Positions 1 to 11,429 of a stretch of 64,000 nt of DNA are shown here, piece by piece. This DNA is from Amphiura filiformis (taxonomy: Eukaryota > Echinodermata > Ophiuroidea > Amphilepidida > Amphiuridae), in NCBI RefSeq assembly GCF_039555335.1, contig NC_092635.1, forward strand, positions 69,104,058 through 69,168,057, read 5' to 3'. A program made the position numbers and the translations under genes. The first letter of the stretch is position 1; each line of letters opens with the position of its first letter. The notes beneath the pieces are model-generated. The model made no database searches, was not told where the DNA came from, and was given only the letters and a program-made list of their open reading frames with translations.

Positions 1-1016
1 AGCATGGACCTTTTCGAGCATCATAATTTCTGAATTGTATCTCCAAAGTATATAAAACTATACATTTTTGGAAAGGAAATGAGTCAAGGAATCCCATGGT
101 GACGTCAGATTTTTTCCAAAATCGCGAGTTTTTGATAAAATAACAAAAAATAACTTTTTTACCCAAATTTTTTTGTGACAACATAAAAAAAAATCAGTTC
201 GGAGTAAAAAAAATCAGTTAGCTTTTAATGAAGAGACATGAACTTAGGAAAGGTTTTTTTAATTTTTTTGAAATTCGTCTCTTTTTTCGAAATATTGCAA
301 AAAACATGTGAAAAAAGCAATTTTGTCATTCTATTCAGCTAAAATTGCACATAATGGTGTATATTTTTGTTTAAAACAAATATTTTGAAAAATGAGAAAA
401 CCTTCCCTAGATTTTGATGTACTCTAAACAATAGTGAAAAAAGTTTACCTTTTTTCTTGCATATTTTTCGAGTTATCTTGTCACAAAAATCGTGCAATAT
501 TGTCAAAAGTGAACTCTGAGAAATCGATGTTTTAGTAAAAAACTTTCAAAATTATGCACAAAATGTCCTTATATTTTAAAACGGCAAGACTTCCACGCTT
601 GTAAAAAAGCTGTACCTGGTGCATGTTCTTAATATGCATCTTTTTGCAACAATGAATTTATAATGTCTGCTTTTAGTGCGCCAAAATTCAAAATAATTAA
701 AAAATGTAAGTGGCATTTTGACTGCAAATTTGTGTTTTGTTTACACCGCATTTGCCGGCGTTAAAAACATACCGAATGCGCCTTGACTGCGTTGGACATA
801 CGCGCAGAGTTGCGACGCGTCACGCGACACGAATCGCGCGCGTAATCACAATATTTCGCGATTCAAGCGCATTTCTGACTCATTATTTCCGCCAATTTAC
901 TAAGCTGTCTTGAGCCATGTGACTTTTTAGAGTTGAAAAGAGTGAAATAAATCAAGCAAAATATGTGTAAATATTAACAAGTTGTATTTTATCAGTTTCA
1001 AGTGAAAGAATACATC
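1..1016. other. left flank, no gene recognised
   Basis: AT-rich sequence with many A and T runs. A short CpG-dense patch lies at about 745-880 (many CG dinucleotides, GCGCGCG), unlike the surroundings. I see no exon here, although the remaining 3' exons of the minus-strand epimerase gene must lie to the left of 3874, in this stretch unrecognised or beyond the window. Confidence 0.4.
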
Positions 1017-1019
1017 TTA

Positions 1020-2515
1020 GGGGCCGTCCATAATTTTCGCCATTTTCACTTACGTACAAAGCGTACGTAACTTTTTACCCCCCTCCCTCCCTCGAGTTAC
1101 GTACAAATAAAATGGCGAAGGATTTCCACGAGTACTACTAATAGCAAAATTGAGATGTTGGGTTGGGGGTTGTGGCTATAGTTTAGGTTCAAGGTTCGAG
1201 TAGGGTTAGGGCTATATTAGTGTTCTAGGAGTACAGTTTGTTCTGGATTAATATTTTTACAGATAAGTTGAGAAATACTGAAAAAAAAAATTTCTTTTTA
1301 AACCATATTTTCATGAAAACTTAAGGGCTGGGGTATGAACGTTTGGACAGTATTTATTTTGGGACATCAGAGCACATCAGACATATCGAATTGCATTCTG
1401 AATACGAAGAATGTCATTCTGATATCAAGTAATTTTGATTTTTGAAATTCGCAATTTAATACACATTTTATGGCAAATCATTAAAATTGATATTTTTGAT
1501 ATTTAATAGTACTTGAAGTAAACTTTATAAATCTGATGATTTATACTTAAAGTGTATGTAGGTGGGATGAAAAGCCGACGATCAATTGAAAATTTTGACC
1601 TTTTCATTATTGAAGATATGGATTTTTTTCCCAAAACACCAACAAAAATAGGTCTTTTTGGGAAAAAATCCATATCTTCAATATGAAAGGTCAAATTTTC
1701 AATTGACCGTCAGCTTTTCCTCCCTGCTACATACACTTTAAGAATATATCATTAGATTTATATAATTTACTTCGAGGACTGTTATATTTCAAAAATTTGA
1801 AAAATATCAAATTTTTATAATTTGTCATAAAATTTGTATTATATTGTGATTTTCAAAAATGAAAATTATTTGATATCAGAAAGACATGCTTCAGTATTCA
1901 GAATGCAATTCGATAGGTCTGAGGTGCTCTCATGTCTACAAAAAATACTGTCGAAGCATAATAAACGCTCATTTTAGATCCCTTTAGATGCAGCCCGAAT
2001 CTAAACTAAATGACTAATGCACCCCAAAATCTGCTGAACATCCAATACTCTCTTTTCCACTAAAGAACCCCGGGATCAGATCATATATGGGGGAACCAGG
2101 GAGACATCCCTTTGGCATGTTTGGTGTATGTTCTTGCAAATTAAGGGTTTCATGTCTTTTGTCGCACCAGTGACAATCCACACTTGAGCCTTTGCTGCCA
2201 TTGGTCCAAAAGCAGATAGAAAATAGTTTTTAAAATGCATTTTGGTATTAAGCATAATTTAAAATAGGACTACTGTGCATATTAGACTCAATGGCATGTT
2301 ATATAGAAATTGTTAAAACAAAATGAACAATTTTAGGTTTGGAAGTACATAATTAAAAACCCCATAAAATACCATAATTTGTCACTTTCATTTTTTTCAT
2401 TACTCAAACAAATCGCCATTTTCTTACGTACACATGCCTAGGATTTTTACCCCCTCCCTCCCCCTTACGTACGCTTTGTACGTAAGTAAAAATGGCGAAA
2501 ATTATGGACGGCCCC
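1020..2515. mobile_element. non-autonomous PIF/Harbinger-like DNA transposon
   Basis: The two ends are inverted repeats starting GGGGCCGTCCATAATTTTCG and containing TTACGTAC / GTACGTAA motifs (about 1020-1110 and 2405-2515). A 3-bp duplication TTA flanks both sides (1017-1019 and 2516-2518), the TWA-type target site typical of PIF/Harbinger. No transposase reading frame is present. A second foldback element is nested inside at 1321-1986. The superfamily call is from target-site length and termini only. Confidence 0.7.
1321..1986. mobile_element. 664-bp foldback element, copy 1 (nested)
   Basis: The whole element is one long imperfect inverted repeat with ends TTAAGGG...CCCTTTAG. Arms share segments such as CGAATTGCATTCTGAATACG and CATATCTTCAATA. 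A near-identical second copy lies at 10766-11429 and a degraded partial copy at about 51139-51330. It sits inside the Harbinger-like element, so it is the younger insertion. No coding capacity. Confidence 0.8.
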
Positions 2516-2669
2516 TTAGTGTTGATAAATATCAAGAAATCTCAAATTCGGGCGTGGACGAATGTGTCTTCCATTACTCTGGCCTTAAATGTTAAAATTA
2601 TGGGCTAACTTAATCAACATTTTGAATGCTTAGACTTGTACCAAGTCTTAAAATTTTGTGACTACAATT

Positions 2670-2833
2670 GTAGTTTTTGGTCCATTTTCTCTCAAATTGC
2701 AAAAATATTAAAATTTGACTGTTATTGTCAGTTAAAACTAACTAAAGGATTTGGATTTAGCTATGTTTCACTTGTCAAAACATGATCATATTTATTTCAT
2801 TCCAAAAAATTAGTGCTGTATTTTTCTGAAATC
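2670..2833. repeat. dispersed repeat, copy 1 of 2
   Basis: Clearly related to 27070-27232. Both contain TTAGCTATGTT followed by an A-rich block and GTGCTGTATTTT. Type of element unknown. Confidence 0.5.
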
Positions 2834-2976
2834 GGAAATAAGGGTGGTACGAAAGGCAAAATCAAGTTGCTCTGATTGAGATTAAAATAGACTTGTTGCA
2901 GAGAGATATGCAAAATAATCTTAATTCCAAAATTTGAGCCAATCGGAAAAACGGTTTTGAGATATTGCTGTTGAAA

Positions 2977-3462
2977 GATTCTTTGTATTCTATTGTTTTT
3001 TGCCAATATATTGATGAAGTTAATGAGGAAAATTGGCAAAATGTGCTCATTAATATTAATTTTTGCCAATATTTTCCCAATATTTTATGAATAAACCTTC
3101 ATACTACTTTTACCTTTAAGAATTTTGACCTGAAACTTTGCCAATGTGTCTCTATGACCTAAACCTTTAACATGTGATTTTCCGCCCATCTAATTTGCAT
3201 ATTTGCATAATTAATTAGCTTTAAGTATAATGCTAATTAATTATGCAAATATGCAAATTAGATGGGCGGGAAAATCACATGTTAATGTTTTAGGCCATAG
3301 AAACACATTGGCAAAGTAGTAATAAAAGTAGTATGAAGGTTTATTCATAAGATATTGGTATAATATTGGCAAACATGAATATTCATGAGCACATTATGCC
3401 AATTTTCCTCATTAACTTCATCAATATATTGGCAAAAACAATAGAATACAAAGAAACTAAAA
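2977..3462. repeat. 486-bp palindromic foldback element
   Basis: Left arm (2977-3210) and right arm (3225-3462) are inverted copies, meeting near 3218. Shared segments include GAATACAAAG/CTTTGTATTC, TTGATGAAGTTAATGAGG and CAAATTAGATGGGCGG. No coding capacity; a MITE-like foldback. The ORFs at its edge are by-products of the repeat. Confidence 0.75.
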
Positions 3463-3623
3463 ACATGTATATCTTGACAACCGTATGTCCGATTTCCTTC
3501 AAACAAAAACTATTTTGCTCAGTGTATTTAGCTTAACTTATTCAATCTATTCAAATGGTTCTAAATTCAGTTTCTGTTTTCCAGAAACATTGTTTCGAAC
3601 CCTCTTAAGATAGTCTACTCTGT

Positions 3624-3826
3624 CTTGTCCCAAGTAGAGAGTAACGCCATGTTGGATTTAACAGAGGCGGAATCAAATCAGTGTGTTTACGCAGTTGCAT
3701 CACCAGGGTACAGATAAATTGCTCTTCTATGCATTTGTATTTGCCCCGCGGAATTAGGTTAGCGGGCGCTATTCAAATCTGCCACTGCAAAATCCAACAT
3801 GGCGTTACTCTCAACTTGAGACAAGA
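3624..3826. repeat. short inverted-repeat MITE
   Basis: Ends TCTTGTCCCAAG...GAGAGTAACGCCATG and its inverse CATGGCGTTACTCTCAAC...GAGACAAGA form terminal inverted repeats of about 36 bp around a 130-bp core. It lies in the minus-strand epimerase locus, downstream of the exon at 3874-3947. Confidence 0.65.
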
Positions 3827-3873
3827 CTAGATTAGGGTTAGGTTATGGTTGGGTTGGCTCCCCAATGACTTAC

Positions 3874-3947
3874 TTGTGATTCCACATCTTTCTAGTAGCT
3901 TCATTATCCTCTAAAATTAACACAGCTTTGATAGCACCGTTAGAAGG
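3874..3947 (-). CDS. epimerase coding exon 5 (last one seen)
   Basis: A 74-nt exon between TTTCAG and CACAA|GTAAGT. Encodes PSNGAIKAVLILEDNEATRKMWNH plus two bases; LEDNEATRKMW matches the family's strand that precedes the second half of the sandwich. The next exon would lie further left; I could not find it in 1-3873. Confidence 0.82.
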
Positions 3948-6900
3948 CTGAAATGTGCAGACAAGAAAAACATGAATCATCAAATTCCATGATTAGTGTT
4001 ACATTGAATACATTCTGGAACTACAAGATTCCTATTTCAGTCGCCTGCACAGGTACACCTTCACAGATACACCCCCACAGGTACATCTTCACAAGTACCT
4101 GACTGGTACACACAGAATACATACACAGTACCAATGCTGCTACTGCACAGGACCCATCAGCAGCGGTGCTGCACTGGTACTACTGGTACCTCCCTGGTGC
4201 AAACTTAAGCTGGGATCACTGAATGGGTCTTTAATGTGTCTTTTTTAATTATTATTTTATGTACATATAAATATGTGTGGATGAATGTACACTTATTTAG
4301 TGTTTGGGCTTCCATTACACCCATCGTATGTGTGAGTTACGGCTTTTCACAATCCTTACTCACACACGCATGTACATTAAAAATACATGAATACGAGTTT
4401 TGAATTGGTTGTTTTGATATGCTTACCTCACTAATATCTAACCTCAGACAATACTTACACTCATTCGTTTTGCTTTAATGTTGTCACAACATATTAGGGA
4501 GCAGTCTTTAATCATTTGGTAGTAAGTATGCGTTAAGTAAACGGGAGAAAAAATGAAAAGAATTCCCGACAAACACAGATTAACTAGCTCAAGAAGCCAT
4601 GTTTACATTATTCGCACATGATTTTTACGCCGGAACTACAATGACCTGTGAACTTTTATTCCTGAGTCGCAGTCGTTATTAACAGTTCATAAATCCCGCT
4701 AGCCAAGTCCGGGTAGCCAATATAAACTAATTAAACGACGCGAAAGAGGCTAACCCACAAATGAGCGTAAGAACCCATAATATCAATACGACTAAGAGAA
4801 CTAGATCTACATTATCATATAAGTGCAGTCACTAAAAGGAATAAAAATAAACATGTATTGTAGACAAAATTATATTATTTCATATAGAAACAACCTGTCG
4901 TGTTTAAAATATTGCGACTGAATATAAATGAGACATAGCGCTACTGCGTGTAATGATATTGTAGTTCGTGACAAATAGCCACGAAGCGCCACGAAGTTAT
5001 GAATAGCCCAAGGTCAATATGATGCATGATGGGAAGTCAACATGCTGACATAAATAAACAATTTACGAAGGTGTTTGTTGAGAGATGGTGAGATTTTCAT
5101 CGTTTTTTAACTCATTTAGACTCCGTAAAATTTTACATCCATAGTGCAGGTGGCTTTCCAACACTCGTGTGACCCTCTTAAATCAACATTTGTGTGGGAA
5201 GGAATGCGGTAAGATGTAGAAAAAAGTGATGACACTCTGACTGTATTTACGTTTACACATTTTGTACTGACTCTCTGAAGAACTTTTATATTACCTTGTT
5301 TGTATGGAGATGGTTTATATACCGGCTCCATACATTCGATGTATGTAGGCTTCCATAGCCCATTCATTCATCCAGAGTTACTTGACGAATGTAATTGTAG
5401 CTTGATTTATATTGTAATTTTGCTTGATATTTGTATATTATTTCTTGAACTCTTTTATGTATAAATTTTGTACTGTTTTGCAAGTAATTTGAATAAATAT
5501 TATTATGTGATCTAAAAGTGATCACCAGATATCTGGCCCAAAACACCATTGAATATGTACAAGGTTTTTGGGCAATTTATATAGCGCTTGAACATTAAAA
5601 TCGAGGTATAGTAACAGGGAGAGGCAACATGGGCCCGCTGGACTGCCCCCATGCCCTAATTGACAACAAAAAACCTGCCCTGGCCTTCAACACCTCCCAG
5701 TCCCTCTCAACATACCTAGCCGTGCACACAAACTCTCTTTTTTACCCCTTCCCACACACACATGATGAGTGCACAGCAACCACCCTCCAAGTACTACAAA
5801 ATGCTACTGCTGGGAATCTGTCTCCTCTTCAGCAGTGTGAGGGCACCTCTGACCAAACCACCCTCGGGATTAGATTTAAGTTTGTGTTAGGTTAACACTA
5901 AGCTACCTCTGAGGTAGCTTAGCACCCGTCTGAACAAGTATCATGTTAACAAACATGAAGCTTATCAAGTAAGATATACCACCATAAAACCTCTGTAGTA
6001 GCACACTATCACACAGTGATCGCTGCAGCTAACACAGAGTGCTTAGAGTTAACAACCTGGAGGGACTGTGTGGACAAGTATCCGTGTTAAGTTATGACCT
6101 TGCACTACCTCTGTGTTACGCTAACATGCTTCCATCTGAACAAACCAATACTATTAGATCATGCATGTCTCACCTTGTCATCTTTGGATTCTACTGTCCA
6201 TCTTGATGTTCTGGCAAAACCATGTTGAGGGCCCAAATCCCAGGGGCCAAAGTTAGCTGCAATAAAAACAAATAATTTCATTACAATTTCTTTTAGGCGA
6301 GTGGGATGGCAACTAGGGGCCATATTTTACCAGTTTATAGCCATTTAAATAAATATTTTGATTTACTTCTTAATACTAATACATTTATAGGAAATGAGTA
6401 AAGGAAGCCAATAATTGCATTTATATTTCCACATGTCTAGCAGTTCTTTATTTTTATGCCAAAAATATATCGTAAATTTTGGACATTTCACCCCGAGAAA
6501 AATCATGTAAATGGGGTGGAAATGACAAAGCTTATATCGACCCTTGAGATCTCCTTCATACTCCCATACCATATTTCTCTTGTGTGCCAGCTTGATTTGT
6601 CAAAATATCTCATTGTAGACAATGCTAGGTCTTGCTCCCCTCTGACCTGCCTGTTAAAGCCTTAATGTACGATTTCCGTCAAAATTTTAATTTTCTTATT
6701 CTTTATTCAAAATGTTGTAATAATATTAGTAATAACTGCTGGAAAGGGTTGCTGTCCATTTTAAGTTGAAAAAACAAAGTAGAGTGAAAGAAACCCCACT
6801 AGTTATTTTGGCCATTTAACATGCAGTTCTATGGGAGGACATATTATCATAATTTTTTAAATTATGATAATATGTCGAACTTTGCTCTGTTGACCTACAG

Positions 6901-9900
6901 AGACAACAAATTTGGCTGATTCTATTTAGGTGCAAGTTGGGACATGTGTAAACATTACAAATATGCAAAAAAATCAGGTTTGAAAAAAATTAACCAATTT
7001 CATATTATAAGATCGTACATTAAGCCTTTAAAGTAAAACAATACATACCCTCAAAATATTTGACCACATACACTGTAGGCTTTACTTATCTCTAATACTC
7101 ACAATACTGTGTGACCAGATTGTCAAAATTTTCTTATTTTATGAAATTTTAATAAATTTTTTGGTAATTTATCCTGTATATGAACATGTGCAGTATTATA
7201 AGAAAGGGTACTCTAAATAAACATCTCAAAAAAAGTTACTACCCCCCTTAAATAATGGCCATTATTCAAAAGGGGCTATTGTATTACAAATCTGTAAAAT
7301 GTGTTGGAAGCAGAATTTATTTCTGCGCATTTTGACACTTCATTTGATACGATAGCCCAGAAAACAATAAAACACCGGTCAATTTAATGTAGTGAGGTCC
7401 AGATTTGAAAGTTGCACTTACATACAATACAAAAACACTCAGACATCATTACACAGATTTCCTTCCATTATACTGAATACAAAATCAATACAATTTACTG
7501 CAACTTTCAAATCTTGGGTTACATTGATTTAAATGTACGCTGTGACATCAATATTTAGTCAATTGCTACAAATGAGGTGTCAAAATGTGAAGAAATAAAT
7601 TCTGCTTGCAACGCATTTTACAGATTTGTAATACAATCAACCTTTTTTGAATAATGGTCATTATTTAAGGGGGGTTAGTTACTTTTTTGAGATGTTTATT
7701 ATGATGACTTACGAAACACAACTGGTATTCCTCCCCTGATTGCTTTCTTGTTGTTAAACACTGCTTGCTTGCTGAAAAGGCAAAATTATGACAAATTATT
7801 CAAATTGAATCACATATTCAGGTAAATACTATTTGGAATTCACATTCCCTGTGTGAAAGATTATTGTCATGTTTTCCATTTGGGGTGTAAGGATTTCAAC
7901 TGGCACGTTCCAATATAACAATAGTTTAGGGGTGGGGAAATGGTTATGTTCAAATATCCTACTTGCTGTGTTTGCATCATAGAAATTTGAAGTTTTAAAT
8001 TTGGGTTTTCCAAAATCTTGCATATGACAGGGAGAATGGCAAAGATATTTTGGCATGTCAAAAGGGTGGGGCAAAGATTTTTGGCATGGCCAACCAAACT
8101 GTTGGGAGGGGGGGGGGGTGATTATTGGCAGATAATTTTGAGAATTCACCACCCTGGAGTGCACATCATTATTGTGCAGCCCCTTATAGGCATTATTAGT
8201 GCTCCAGAAGTCCCCTCTCAACAGGATCCTTTTCAAGGAGAATATTATTTCCTGTCTTATGTCAAACTATTTTCTAGACAATCCAATGTTGCAATTCAAG
8301 GTACTATAAAGATTTTTATTTAAACAGTGGCAGCAAAGCCCCATCCCAGTTGAGCCCCCCAATAAAAACCAAAAATATTTCCACTTTTTGCGTCAATTTT
8401 GCACAAAATTGATTAGATTTTGGGCCACCTGAAATTCACTTTGCCCCCTGCAATTAAAATTCCTTGTGCCACCACTGTAATTGAAATGACCTATATGGCC
8501 AAAAAGTGACCACTAGTTTGGCAAAAAAGACTAGTATTTACAAGATTTTTGGACTATTTATAGCCTAGTTTATTGATCCTGGATGTATATACAAAGGGAG
8601 TGGCCAGGATGGCACCACTGGTTTAGATTGCATGAATGGCATAATTGACAACCAACCCTGTCATGTGGTGTATGGGCTTTGAGTCCCCCCAAATAAAAAT
8701 GTGCCTCATCCATTTTGTACAAACCCAACAGCCCAGGTGCTGGGTGACTCCCCTTCAGTGGGGCAGGGCTAGGCAACACACAGCTATGGCAACTACAATC
8801 AAACCTCACTGGGGGCAGTTACAGTTAATCATCAGTTTCTAAACCAATTCCATGATACAGGTGCCCTATACACAAATCTCTAGGAAATTTAACATTACCT
8901 TACAAAAAGCCTTTCCGTTCCTTTATGTCTCCATGATGTTACTGTAGCACCTGATTAAAGTTAAAAGTATAGGATAACATGTACTTGAGTACAATTTGGC
9001 TTATAAGACAGGGTGGGTTTGGAATATATTGCTCTATATTCATGCTAGTGGAATAAGAGTTGTATATCGTCAGCCTGCTATGCTAATTGCTTAAGTCATT
9101 TTTTGTAATTTTGAGAACAAAGAACAAAATGTGGTTCAAGCATGCATCAGTTACATAATCACCCTAATTATTTTGGATTATTCCCTTTCATTTGTATCAT
9201 TATCATTTGTTCTTGTGCAAAGATTGGTGAATAAATAATATGTTTAAATGCATGCTTGAACCATGTTTTGTACTTTGTTCTCAAAATTACAAAAAAATGA
9301 CGTGGGCAAAAAGCGTAGCAGGTTGATGATGTGGCTTTTGAAAAATGCACACATAACTCACCCCTTCATACACATGTACCCTGCATGCACCACCACTCGA
9401 TCACATTTTAAAACATTAAGCTACCAAAAGAGAGGCTTGCTTGTCTTCATCTGACCTACCAAAATTTATGAAAAAAAGGTTTTTTGTACAAAATACATTT
9501 CTGGAGAAGAATTTCCTCAGATATTTTGAAATTTGTATTAATTTTGAAGAGCTTTGTTGCAAAACCCTTTACATCCACTTGAGCAATTTTAAGAAAACAT
9601 CAAAAAATCATCAAAAAATCACTGATATATGGGGGTTTGTAATAAAAGCAGTTTTGGCGGGATGCTTTGGTAGGATGAGCATCCCAACAAAAACTGCTTT
9701 TGTTGCAAACCCCCTTATATCAGTGATTTTTTTATGTGTTCTCAAAATTGCTCAAGTGGATATAAGGGGTTTTGCAACAAAGCTCTTCATTTGTAAATGT
9801 GCAATAATTTACTGTGAGGTATCCCGGAGCGAGGGGGGCACTTAAATATGAGAGTGACGTACCTGCACCTTGCGGAGTATGACACTAGAGGTCTATCGGT

Positions 9901-10294
9901 GGGGGCTCCAGGAAAATGGGTGTCATTCAGTGTGCGAGTTATTGACTGTGAAAAAGTAACTTTCTGGGCAAAAATGTGCAATTTTGAAGCTAAAATGGAT
10001 ACAAAAATATTTATTTTGTTCAAAATTTGGTGTGAATTTCTATTAAAAAAAAGAGGGTCATTGGGTGTAAGCTGTTGAAAAAAGGGGATATTGGGTGGTA
10101 GATTTGCAGAAAAAAAAGCACATGACGCATGCCAATATTATGCGAGTACCCCTCCCGGTATCTCAATTCACAATAAACTTACATACACTTTTTAGTGAGG
10201 ATCTTTGTTACATGATTGACTTACCATGTAAATGTACTGTAACACTGTTACTCTCACTAAGAGATAGTACTACTTCATCAGCTGATGATGCCAT
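3874..10294 (-). CDS. glucose-6-phosphate 1-epimerase-like (hexose-6-phosphate mutarotase), 5' part
   Basis: Five minus-strand exons (10294-10225, 8950-8899, 7771-7713, 6256-6174, 3947-3874) join with matching phases into the N-terminal 112 codons of a galactose-mutarotase-like protein. Hallmarks are GATVTSW, the AIRGGIP motif, NFGPWDLGPQHGFAR with the HGFAR signature containing the family's first catalytic-region histidine, and LEDNEATRKMWNH. Known family members interconvert alpha and beta anomers of glucose 6-phosphate in the cytosol (EC 5.1.3.15). The ATG at 10294 is the first after an in-frame TAA. The C-terminal part, including the second conserved histidine and the catalytic glutamate, is outside or unrecognised to the left, so activity cannot be judged. 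Introns are filled with foldback MITEs. Family assignment is confident; exact substrate is inferred. Confidence 0.88.
4000..6170. other. epimerase intron 4 remainder
   Basis: No coding exon recognised. About 4020-4200 is rich in short repeats of the type CAGGTACA / CTGGTAC and is related to 23780-23925. Open frames at 5116-5895 have no family features and are probably chance. Confidence 0.4.
4020..4200. repeat. GGTAC-rich dispersed repeat, copy 1
   Basis: Shares ACAAGATTCCTAT, ACTGGTACACAC and TACCAATGCTG with 23780-23925, in the same order and orientation. Internally it contains several short CAGGTACA and CAGATACA units. Nature unknown. Confidence 0.5.
6174..6256 (-). CDS. epimerase coding exon 4
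   Basis: An 83-nt exon between ATTGCAG and CAAG|GTGAGA. Encodes NFGPWDLGPQHGFAR and then TSRWTVESKDDK. GPQHGFAR is the most diagnostic motif of the family (conserved histidine followed by GFAR). Leaves in phase 0. Confidence 0.9.
6655..7033. repeat. terminal-inverted-repeat MITE
   Basis: Ends GCCTTAATGTACGATTT and the inverse GATCGTACATTAAGCC, about 375 bp apart. An internal perfect hairpin with arms ACATATTATCATAATTT lies near 6838-6875. No coding capacity. Confidence 0.65.
7213..7705. repeat. 490-bp palindromic foldback
   Basis: Arms begin AATAAACATCTCAAAAAAAG (near 7217) and end in its inverse before 7704. Other paired segments are AATAATGGCCATTATT-like blocks and GTAATACAAT. It ends only about 8 bp from the donor of epimerase exon 3 (7713), so it lies immediately downstream of that splice site. 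Confidence 0.75.
7713..7771 (-). CDS. epimerase coding exon 3
   Basis: A 59-nt exon between TTTTCAG and TTTC|GTAAGT. Encodes KQAVFNNKKAIRGGIPVVF, containing the family's nearly invariant AIRGGIP stretch that forms part of the active-site cleft. Leaves in phase 1, so that the next exon completes a proline codon. Confidence 0.88.
7838..7916. repeat. half copy of GAATAGCCC palindromic family
   Basis: Contains AATTCACATTCCCTGTGTG, GATTATTGTCATGTTTTCC and GGATTTCAACTGG, the right arm of the palindromic family described at 38906-39090. Confidence 0.55.
8899..8950 (-). CDS. epimerase coding exon 2
   Basis: A 52-nt exon between AATCAG|GTGC and GTAAG|GTAATG. Enters in phase 1 and leaves in phase 2. 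Encodes GATVTSWRHKGTERLFV, the conserved first beta-sandwich strands of the hexose-6-phosphate epimerase family. Too short to be found as an open frame by itself. Confidence 0.85.
9067..9330. repeat. 264-bp palindromic foldback
   Basis: Arms share TTTTTTGTAATTTTGAGAAC and GGTTCAAGCATGCAT with their inverses at 9255-9300. Lies in the first epimerase intron. Overlapping ORFs are artefacts of the repeat. Confidence 0.7.
9548..9790. repeat. 243-bp palindromic foldback
   Basis: Arms begin GAAGAGCTTTGTTGCAAAAC and pair with GTTTTGCAACAAAGCTCTTC at the right end. Inner segments CACTTGAGCAATTTT and AAAGCAGTTTT are also inverted. Lies in epimerase intron 1. Confidence 0.8.
10225..10294 (-). CDS. epimerase coding exon 1
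   Basis: Encodes 23 residues beginning MASSADEVVLSLSESN plus one base (phase 1). The donor ATG|GTAAGT is strong. The sequence leads directly into the beta-strand HLHGATVTSW completed by the next exon. An in-frame stop lies a few codons upstream of the ATG, supporting this start. Confidence 0.85.
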
Positions 10295-10765
10295 TCCTGA
10301 TTTGGTGTACTCTTAACAGCCCTGTGCTGCACTTCCACGCAGAGGTCTACAGGGTTAATTACTACAAGGTATAAAGAATAAAAAATAAAATTGAGGATAT
10401 AAAATATGGGTTTTTATAAAGAACCTAATTTGTTTAAAATGGTCACTCTGTGCAGAGATACACTTGGGTCCTGATGGGACCATGCTCAAACAAAATGATC
10501 AAGCTAAAACACTAGCATGTTGGCCTATATGGAAAAGAAGTGAGAAATAGATTTGAAGATAGAGAACAAGAAAAAGAAGGCCACTCCCAACAATCAAGTA
10601 AACAATTTGACTGTCAGCATTTGAGTCAAGAAGTCTCAACAAGTCAAGGAAATGTTCAATCCAATCTCAACTGCCATTGAGGCTGCATGATAAAATTGAT
10701 AATAACAATCAGGGTTGTAGTTAGCAGAATGTCAAAGAGTGCCAGGGGGGAATTTACAGAATTTG

Positions 10766-11429
10766 TTAAGGGCTGGGGTATGAGCGTTTGGACAGTATTT
10801 ATTTTGGGACATTAGAGCACATCAGACATATCGAATTGCATTCTGAATACGAAGAATGTCATTCTGATATCAAATAATTTTGATTTTTGAAATTCGCAAT
10901 TTAATACACATTTTATGGCAAATCATTAAAATTGATATTTTTGATATTTAACAGTACTTGAAGTAAAATTTATAAATCTGATGATTCATACTTAAAGTGT
11001 ATGTAGGTGGGAAGAAAAGCCGACGATCAATTGAAAATTTTGACCTTTCGTATTGAAGATATGGATTTTTTTCCCAAAACACAAAAAAAAATTAGGTCTT
11101 TTGGGAAAAAATCCATATCTTCAATATGAAAGGTCAAAATTTTCAATTGACCGTCGGCTTTTCCTCCTGCTACATACACTTTAAGAATATATCATTAGAT
11201 TTATATAATTTACTTCGAGGACTGTTATATATCAAAATTTGAAAAATATCAAATTTTTATAATTTTTCATAAAATTTGTATTATATTGTGATTTTCAAAA
11301 AATGAAAATTATTTGATATCAGAAAGACATGCTTCGTATTCAGAATGCAATTCGATAGGTCTGAGGAGCTCTCATGTCCCACAAAAAATACTGTCGAAAC
11401 GCAATAAACGCTCATTTTAGATCCCTTAA
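10766..11429. mobile_element. 664-bp foldback element, copy 2
   Basis: Intact copy of the family at 1321-1986, ends TTAAGGG...CCCTTAA, with almost the whole length forming one inverted repeat. TTAA at both termini may be a target duplication or part of the ends. No coding capacity. Confidence 0.8.
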
